From Micromonospora citrea (GTDB lineage Bacteria > Actinomycetota > Actinomycetes > Mycobacteriales > Micromonosporaceae), in the NCBI RefSeq assembly GCF_900090315.1, contig NZ_FMHZ01000002.1:1528501-1592500 (forward strand): DNA of 64,000 nt, read 5' to 3'. The notes under the pieces are model-generated. The model was not told the DNA's origin. It was given only the letters and a program-made list of their open reading frames with translations, and made no database searches. The stretch's first letter is position 1. Every line of letters begins with the position of its first letter. Both the position numbers and the translations under genes were made by a program. This document shows positions 58,454 through 64,000 of the stretch, piece after piece.

Positions 58454-59696
58454 ACCCGGTCGGGGCGAGGGGCAGCCGGGCCCTGACTTCGAACCCGCCG
58501 CCCGGGGTCGGCGCGGCGTCCAGTTCTCCCCCCAGCAGCTGGCAACGCTCGCGCATGCCGAGGATCCCCCGACCCGGCCCGGCCGGGTTGCCGGTCGGCT
58601 GCCCACCGCCGTTCGGATACCGGTCCGGTTGCCGCGGCCCACCGAGGTCGCCGCCCGGGACGGTACGCCGGCCCTCGTCGGTCACGCGGATCTCCAGGGC
58701 GTCGGTCCCCGGGTTCAACGCCACCGTCACCCGGGTCGGGCCCACGTGGCGGATCACGTTGGTGATCGACTCCTGGAGGATCCGGTAGGCGGCGCTCCCC
58801 ACCGCGCTCGGCACCGGCGCCGGGGACGAGGCCTGTTCGAGGCTGATGTCGAGCCCGGCGTCGCGTGCCTTGGCGGCGAGTTCGTCGACCTGCCCGAGCC
58901 CGGGGTACGGCACGCGCCCGTCGTCGTCGCGGAGCACCCCGAGGATGGCCCGCATCTCCCGCAGCGCCCGCGAGCTGGTCTGCTCGATGGTCCGCAGCGC
59001 CTCGCGCGCCACCTCCGGCCTCTTGTCGAGCACGTGTGCGGTGACGCCGGACTGGATGTTGATGATGGCTATGGCGTGGGCGACGGTGTCGTGCACCTCG
59101 CGCGCGATCCGGAGCCGTTCGGCGTCGACCCGCGCCCGCGCCTCCTCCTCGCGAGTGCGTTCGGCCAGCTCGGCGCGCGCCTGGGCCTCGGCCGCGATGA
59201 CCCGCCGGGACCGGACGGACTCGCCGAGGGCCGCGCTCATGACCGACGCGCCGATCCGGAAGAACACCCAGCCGATGGCGGCGCGCGGCTCGACGTCGGC
59301 CGCGGCGACCAGCCACACGACGGCGAGCACCGTGGTCCCCACGCCGGCGATCACCAGTGACCGGCGCCCGTCGCCGTACGCGGTCAGCGTGTAGAGGGCG
59401 ACGAACAGCCCGAGCCAGCCGGGCCCGTCCGGAAAGTCGAGGCTGAAGTAGACCAGGCTGGCGAGTGCGGTGGTGACGAACACCGGAACCGGCCACCGGC
59501 GGCGGACGGCCACGACCAGGCCGGTCAACGCCAGCAGCGCGTAGCCCAGGTTTCCGAGGTCGGCGAGCGGACGCGGTGCCCCGTCGACGGCGACGCGGGC
59601 GATGGTGCCCTGCACCTGCATCACGGTGATGAAGAGCGCGAGCGCCACGTCCTGCGCCACCCCCCGCAGGGGAAACGACACGGCACGCTGTTCCAT
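58443..59696 (-). CDS. Sensor histidine kinase (HisKA_3 type)
   Basis: Kinase of 417 residues. Residues about 15-165 hold five or six membrane helices with short loops (ALALFITVMQVQG; LLALTGLVVAVRRRWPVPVF; VIAGVGTTVLAVVWLVAAA). A coiled linker (AEAQARAELAERTREEEARA) precedes the phosphoacceptor His in IAREVHDTVAHAIAIINIQS near residue 202. The ATPase has the N-box AYRILQESITNVIRHVG (about 308-324), and the G-box GRGILGMRERCQLLGG near 383. The lack of a large sensory domain suggests membrane-stress sensing, as in LiaS/DesK relatives. It forms a two-component pair with the next gene. Confidence 0.93.
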   Translation of the reverse strand: MEQRAVSFPLRGVAQDVALALFITVMQVQGTIARVAVDGAPRPLADLGNLGYALLALTGLVVAVRRRWPVPVFVTTALASLVYFSLDFPDGPGWLGLFVALYTLTAYGDGRRSLVIAGVGTTVLAVVWLVAAADVEPRAAIGWVFFRIGASVMSAALGESVRSRRVIAAEAQARAELAERTREEEARARVDAERLRIAREVHDTVAHAIAIINIQSGVTAHVLDKRPEVAREALRTIEQTSSRALREMRAILGVLRDDDGRVPYPGLGQVDELAAKARDAGLDISLEQASSPAPVPSAVGSAAYRILQESITNVIRHVGPTRVTVALNPGTDALEIRVTDEGRRTVPGGDLGGPRQPDRYPNGGGQPTGNPAGPGRGILGMRERCQLLGGELDAAPTPGGGFEVRARLPLAPTGSGL

Positions 59697-59901
59697 GCCG
59701 TGATCCTAGGGTTCCTCGCCCGGGTCACCGCTACGCCCGGACGCGTGACCCGCTACTGCGACGGTTGCGGCCGGGCAGGGGGCGGGCTACGCCCGATTGC
59801 GTAGACGCTGCCGTCCGCTGTCCGAGGCCCCGGCGGTCGCCCCGGCGTGAGGATCGCCGTCATGAGCGATCATCCTCACCCACGTCGCCGGGGAGCGCGC
59901 C

Positions 59902-60324
59902 ATGCGTAGATTCTTCCTCGGCCTGGCGGCCCTGCAGATGCTGGCCGTCGTAGCACAGTTCTTCCTGGCCGCCAGCGGCGCGTTCGACACGGCGCCCAGG
60001 GACGAGGCGTTCCGGGCGCACCGCGTGCTGGGCCCGGCGGTCGTCCTGATCGCGGTGCTGGCCGTCGTCGTCGCCGCGACGGCCCGGATGCCCGGGCGGC
60101 TCATCGGGATGAGCGGCCTGGTCGCCGGGCTCGCGGTCGTCCAGTTCGTGATCAAGGCGATCGCCACCGCGCTCGACGGCGCCGGCGGCGGCACGACCGC
60201 CGGCGACCTCGTCTTCGGCCTGCACGCCGTCAACGGTCTCGCCATCGTGGCGGTGACCGGCAGGATCCTCCGTCAGGCCCGGCAACTGTCCCGGCCGGCC
60301 GCGCCCACGGAACAGGCGCCGTGA
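59902..60324 (+). CDS. Four-helix membrane protein (DUF6220 type)
   Basis: Protein of 140 residues with four predicted helices: ALQMLAVVAQFFLAASGAF, VVLIAVLAVVVAATARM, LIGMSGLVAGLAVVQFVIKA and LHAVNGLAIVAVTGRIL. His in RAHRVLGPAVV and in FGLHAVNGLA recur, as in b-type heme-like four-helix bundles (DUF6220 kin). It may bind heme or serve the redox chemistry of its neighbour. ATG 59902; the stop overlaps the multicopper oxidase start by GTGA. The 205 bases upstream hold the operon promoter. Confidence 0.83.
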   Translation: MRRFFLGLAALQMLAVVAQFFLAASGAFDTAPRDEAFRAHRVLGPAVVLIAVLAVVVAATARMPGRLIGMSGLVAGLAVVQFVIKAIATALDGAGGGTTAGDLVFGLHAVNGLAIVAVTGRILRQARQLSRPAAPTEQAP

Positions 60325-62402
60325 GCACGAGCCTGTTGATCGTCCTGGACCACGTCGTGGCGCTGCTGGGCGTCGCGGCGTGGCTCGCGGCCGGCGTCAC
60401 GCTGACGCTCCGGCGCACCCGGCTGGCGCTCGCCGTCGTCGTCGCGGCGGTGCTCGTGACGCTGGCCCGGGTGGTCAGCGTGGCGGTCCTGGCGGGCCGG
60501 GGCTGGTGGTTCGTACAGGAGAAGGTGCTCCTGGGGTTGCCGATGCTGCTGGTCGTCGCGACCTGCGCCGTGCTGTTCGTCGGCCCGCGGCTGCTCGCGG
60601 CGAGGCCGGGGCGGGGCGACGGCGCGTCGGCGGGCGGCGTGGTCTCGGTGTTCACCGCGGCCTACGCGGCGCTGGCCGGTCTCGTGGTGACCCTGGTGGC
60701 CGGATACCCGCTCACCCCGGGCGCGGCACTGATCGCGGTCTCGCTCGTGGGTGCCGGCGCGTTGCTGACCGCGCGGGCGGTCGCACCCGCCGAGACGGCC
60801 GCCACCGAGACGCCTACCACCGAGACGGCCGCCGAGGAGACGCCTACCACCGAGACGACTGCCACCGAGACGCCCGCCGACGAGACGGCCGCCGACGCCG
60901 GCGTCGCGCACGCGCCGCGACGCTCGGTCTCGCGCCGACGGTTCATCGGCTGGACCGGCGGCGCGGCCGTGGTGACGGCGGCCGGCGCCGGCACCGGGCT
61001 GTCGTTCCTCCCCGCCGGGTCGGTGGCCCTGGGGGGCGGTCCCGGACGCGCGTCGGGGGTGCCGGTTTCGGTGGCCGACCTGCGTGGCTCCGGCCCACCG
61101 GCGCCGGGCGGCACCGTTCGGCGGCAGGTGCTCACCGCCAGGAAGGCGACCGTACGGCTGGCGTCCGGGCGGGTGATCGAGGCGTGGACCTTCGACGGGG
61201 AGGTCCCGGGGCCGGCGATCACCGCGACCGCAGGTGACCTGGTCGAGGTGCGGCTGCGCAACGCCGACGTCGACGACGGCGTGACCCTGCACTGGCACGG
61301 CTACGACGTGCCGTGCGGCGAGGACGGGGTGCCGGGGGTGACCCAGCCGGCCGTACGGCCCGGCGAGGAGTTCGTCTACCGCTTCCGCGCCGGCCAGGTC
61401 GGCACCTACTGGTACCACACCCACCACGCGTCGCACGTCGGCGTACGCAAGGGCCTGTACGGCACCCTCGTCGTGAGACCGCGCGACGGGCGGCGGGCCG
61501 ACGGGAGCGTCGCGGCGGAGCAGGTGGACCTGACCCTGCCCGTGCACACCTTCGACGGCGCCGTCGTGATCGCGGGCAGGGACGGCCGGACCGCACACCC
61601 CGCCCCGCCCGGCGTACCCGTACGGCTGCGACTGGTCAACACCGACTCGGATCCGCACCGGATAGTCCTCGCCGGCACCCCCTTCCGGGTGGCGGCGGTC
61701 GACGGCCGCGACCTCAACCAGCCTGGCGAGGTCAGCGGCGTCGCCCTGCACCTGCCCGCGGGCGGGCGCCACGACCTGGTGTTCCCCATGCCGGACACGC
61801 CCGTGACGCTCGTCGTCGACGACGATCGCGACGGCGGACTGCGCCTGCACCCGCCCGGGGACGCCCGCGCCGGGGCGCGCGTCGGGGACACGTCCGGTCT
61901 GCCCGAGCTCGACCTGCTGGGCTACGGCACCCCGGCCGCCGTGCCCTTCGGGCTCCGCAGCGCCGTCGACCGGCACTTCACCATGGTCCTCGACCGCGCG
62001 GTGGCCATGGTCGACGGTCGCCCGGCGTACGCGCAGACCGTCAACGGCCGGGGCCACCCCGCCATCCCCGACCAGCTCGTCGCCCGGGGTGACGTCGTGC
62101 GGTTCACCGTCGTCAACCGGAGCCTGGAAACCCACCCCTGGCACCTGCACGGGCATCCCGTGCTGATCCTGTCCCGGGACGGGACGCCGTCGACGGGCAG
62201 CCCGTTGTGGATGGACACGTTCGACGTCCGGCCGGGCGAGACGTGGGAGGTCGCGTTCCGCGCCACCAATCCCGGGATCTGGATGAACCACTGCCACAAC
62301 CTGCCCCACGCCCACCAGGGCATGATGCTGCGGCTTCGCTACGACGGCGTCACGACGCCGTTCGGCGACGCGCACGGCGCAAGCCCCGGCCATGGCCACT
62401 GA
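60321..62402 (+). CDS. Membrane-anchored multicopper oxidase with internal Tat motif
   Basis: Protein of 693 residues. Residues about 4-150 are five membrane helices. Residues about 155-195 are a Thr/Glu/Ala-rich linker (ETAATETPTTETAAEETPTT). Residues about 205-230 hold a twin-arginine-type signal (SVSRRRFIGWTGGAAVVTAA). Residues about 255-690 are a multicopper oxidase with copper ligands in LHWHGYD, WYHTHHASHVG, HPWHLHGHPV and WMNHCHNLPHAHQGM (type 1 Cys in HCHN). Such oxidases couple oxidation of metals or phenols to oxygen reduction. Arginines after helix 1 and before the Tat segment predict N-out topology with the oxidase exported. GTG 60321 overlaps the DUF6220 stop. Confidence 0.92.
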   Translation: MSTSLLIVLDHVVALLGVAAWLAAGVTLTLRRTRLALAVVVAAVLVTLARVVSVAVLAGRGWWFVQEKVLLGLPMLLVVATCAVLFVGPRLLAARPGRGDGASAGGVVSVFTAAYAALAGLVVTLVAGYPLTPGAALIAVSLVGAGALLTARAVAPAETAATETPTTETAAEETPTTETTATETPADETAADAGVAHAPRRSVSRRRFIGWTGGAAVVTAAGAGTGLSFLPAGSVALGGGPGRASGVPVSVADLRGSGPPAPGGTVRRQVLTARKATVRLASGRVIEAWTFDGEVPGPAITATAGDLVEVRLRNADVDDGVTLHWHGYDVPCGEDGVPGVTQPAVRPGEEFVYRFRAGQVGTYWYHTHHASHVGVRKGLYGTLVVRPRDGRRADGSVAAEQVDLTLPVHTFDGAVVIAGRDGRTAHPAPPGVPVRLRLVNTDSDPHRIVLAGTPFRVAAVDGRDLNQPGEVSGVALHLPAGGRHDLVFPMPDTPVTLVVDDDRDGGLRLHPPGDARAGARVGDTSGLPELDLLGYGTPAAVPFGLRSAVDRHFTMVLDRAVAMVDGRPAYAQTVNGRGHPAIPDQLVARGDVVRFTVVNRSLETHPWHLHGHPVLILSRDGTPSTGSPLWMDTFDVRPGETWEVAFRATNPGIWMNHCHNLPHAHQGMMLRLRYDGVTTPFGDAHGASPGHGH

Positions 62403-62623
62403 TCCCGGCCGCGCCACCCGCCGGCTGGCGGAGCGCGCCGGACCGGCGACCTCCGCCCCGCCGCGAGTCGCACCGCCGCGGACAGCCCCGTCGCGAGCCA
62501 GATCACGGCGGACAGTCCCGCGCGCCAGCCACCTGCGGCGGGCAGCGCCCCTGCCGACACGCGTCTCCGGCGCCGGTGCGCACGCCGGTCGAGTCCCACG
62601 CCCACCACTTCAGGAAGAGACCG

Positions 62624-64000
62624 ATGAGAACTGACACTGCCCCCACGGACGGGATCCTGGCGAGACTGGCCCGGTTCTGCTACCGGCGTCGTCGCCTGGT
62701 CCTCCTGACCTGGATCGCCGGCGTCGTCGCCGTGGCGTTCGTCGGCTTCGGCTACGGCGCCGCCGCCGACAACGACTACTCTGGTGGAGACTCCGACTCC
62801 GCCAGGGCGCAGGTGCTGATCGAGAAGCACTTCCCCGAGCAGCGGGGGGACACGCTGACGCTCGCCGTGAAGGCGGAGAAGGGGATCGACGATCCCGCCG
62901 CCCGGCGGAAGATCGAGAAGGTCATCGCCGACCTGGACGCCTCACCCGTCACCGGCCCGGTCACCTCGCCGTACCAGGACGCGAGCCTGGTGACGGCGGA
63001 CCGTCGCATCGCCCGCACGACCATCCCGCTGACCGACGTGGACGTGGCGAAGACCGACGTCAAGCCGCTGGTGGACGCGGTCAGGGACGCCTCCGGCGAC
63101 GGCGTGACGCTGGGGCTGGGCGGCGACAAGGCGGAGAAGGCCGAGACGCCCCCGCAGGGCTCGGCCGAGGGCGTGGGCCTCCTGGCGGCCGCGATCATCC
63201 TGTTCATCGCCTTCGGGTCGCTGGTGGCGATGGGCCTGCCGATCGTGACCGCGCTGCTGGGGATCCTCGGCGGCATCGCCCTGATGAAGCTGGTGGGGTA
63301 CCTGGTCCCCGCGCCGGACTTCACCGTGATCCTCGCCGCGATGGTCGGGCTCGGTGTCGGCATCGACTACGCGCTGTTCATCGTCACCCGCTACAAGGAC
63401 GTCCTGCGGGACGGCGGCGATCCCGAGAGCGCCACCGTCAAGGCGATCACCACCGCGGGCCACGCGGTGCTGTTCGCCGGCACGACGGTCGTGATCGCGC
63501 TGTTGGGCCTGATCACCATGGGACAGCGGCTGATGACCGGCGTGGCGGTCGCCACGTCGGTGATCGTGCTGGTGACGATGTTCGCCGCGGTGACCCTGCT
63601 GCCGGCGTTCCTGGGCTTCACCGGCCACCGGATCAATTCACTGCGCCTGCCCCGCCGCACGTCCCGCCGGGCGGACGGCGTCCCGTCCCGGCCGCGCCGC
63701 ACCCCGGCCGAGCGCTGGGCCCGAATGGTGCAACGCAAGCCGCTGGTCGCCGCGGTCCTGGCCACCGCGGTGCTGCTGGTGCTGGCCGCCCCCGCGCTGT
63801 CGATGCGACTGAGCCTGCCCGACGCCAGTGTCCAGCCCCGCGACAGGAGCAGCTACACCTCGCACGAGATCATTTCCGAGGGCTTCGGTCCCGGCTACGG
63901 CGCACCCATGATCTTCGCCACCCAGGTCGACTCCACCGACGCCGACCTGCGGCCCGTCGTCGAGGCGGTCAGGAGGACCGAGGGCGTCGCCTATGCCACG
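62624..64000 (+). CDS. MMPL/RND-family transporter, N-terminal two-thirds (cut at right edge)
   Basis: The frame from ATG 62624 stays open for 459 codons to the window end. One N-terminal helix (RRLVLLTWIAGVVAVAFVGF) is followed by an extracellular loop region (about 45-180). A cluster of five helices (about 185-335) contains IILFIAFGSLVAMGLPIVTA, the MVGLGVGIDYALFIVTRYKD motif with the conserved Asp/Tyr pair, and FAGTTVVIALLGLITMGQRL. After a basic cytoplasmic loop (RRTSRRADGVPSRPRR) a second half begins. MMPL proteins export lipids, siderophores or drugs with the proton gradient. It follows the oxidase gene by 221 bases. Confidence 0.93.
   Translation, partial: MRTDTAPTDGILARLARFCYRRRRLVLLTWIAGVVAVAFVGFGYGAAADNDYSGGDSDSARAQVLIEKHFPEQRGDTLTLAVKAEKGIDDPAARRKIEKVIADLDASPVTGPVTSPYQDASLVTADRRIARTTIPLTDVDVAKTDVKPLVDAVRDASGDGVTLGLGGDKAEKAETPPQGSAEGVGLLAAAIILFIAFGSLVAMGLPIVTALLGILGGIALMKLVGYLVPAPDFTVILAAMVGLGVGIDYALFIVTRYKDVLRDGGDPESATVKAITTAGHAVLFAGTTVVIALLGLITMGQRLMTGVAVATSVIVLVTMFAAVTLLPAFLGFTGHRINSLRLPRRTSRRADGVPSRPRRTPAERWARMVQRKPLVAAVLATAVLLVLAAPALSMRLSLPDASVQPRDRSSYTSHEIISEGFGPGYGAPMIFATQVDSTDADLRPVVEAVRRTEGVAYAT

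Noticed and set aside
60273..62417. A 714-codon minus-strand open frame
   Set aside because: It lies fully antisense to the multicopper oxidase, whose copper ligands are unmistakable.

Overview
The window is high-GC DNA with frequent GTG starts, 1- and 4-base gene overlaps (ATGA/GTGA/TGATG), an ssgB gene, and remnants of an actinomycete integrative conjugative element (AICE) beside a tRNA-Val. This points to a spore-forming actinomycete, most likely Micromonosporaceae (Micromonospora-like). The genus is an inference from gene types only.

1-5.2 kb: the 5' end of a large secreted protein (minus), a HAD phosphatase (plus) and a full-length arginyl-tRNA synthetase (minus). 5.3-16.4 kb: a pyridoxal kinase gene, then a minus-strand operon. 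In transcription order it encodes a family 5 solute-binding lipoprotein, OppB, a fused OppC-OppD protein, OppF, a DapA/NanA-family aldolase, a ROK sugar kinase, NanE and a CE7 carbohydrate esterase. A divergent GntR/FadR-type regulator sits next to it. Together they form a sialic-acid (or related N-acyl amino-sugar acid) uptake and catabolism module. 16.5-29.1 kb: small regulator-plus-enzyme modules (AraC/NmrA/SnoaL, TetR/glyoxalase-like, ArsR-SRPBCC/RibD-like reductase, NmrA/HxlR, LysR/SDR), a leucine-rich-repeat protein ending in an Imm1-type immunity domain, and a flavin aromatic hydroxylase. Several modules show clear palindromic operators.

29.1-34.6 kb: a gene-poor stretch with RidA, then an MBL-fold hydrolase, an EamA transporter and a divergent MocR regulator. 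34.6-46.1 kb is a mobile-element graveyard. It holds an integrase scrap, a TetR/DHA2 efflux pair, an IS256 scrap joined to a membrane ORF, a PadR/membrane-protein pair, a decayed IS1182-like transposase abutting a truncated XRE-cupin regulator, a thioredoxin-reductase-like flavoprotein, one intact IS256-family element with 28-bp inverted repeats, and the AICE remnant (three small genes, GntR, broken rep, xis, broken int) ending at tRNA-Val(CAC).

46-64 kb returns to chromosomal-type content: a TIGR02611 membrane protein, ssgB, an SDR, AraC, an Rrf2 regulator without cysteines plus a GNAT, a lipoprotein/membrane-protein pair, a very strong bidirectional terminator, an array of five 40-bp units each carrying a 14-bp palindrome, a divergent VOC/MarR pair with an ideal operator, a TPR-TM-extracellular protein, and a two-component system. 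Opposite that system is an operon of DUF6220, a membrane-anchored multicopper oxidase with an internal twin-arginine motif, and an MMPL/RND transporter cut by the right edge.

The candidates for something less described are the LRR-Imm1 protein, the 40-bp palindrome array, the polytopic Sec/Tat-type multicopper oxidase, and the paired putative integrase arm sites bracketing the AICE relic.
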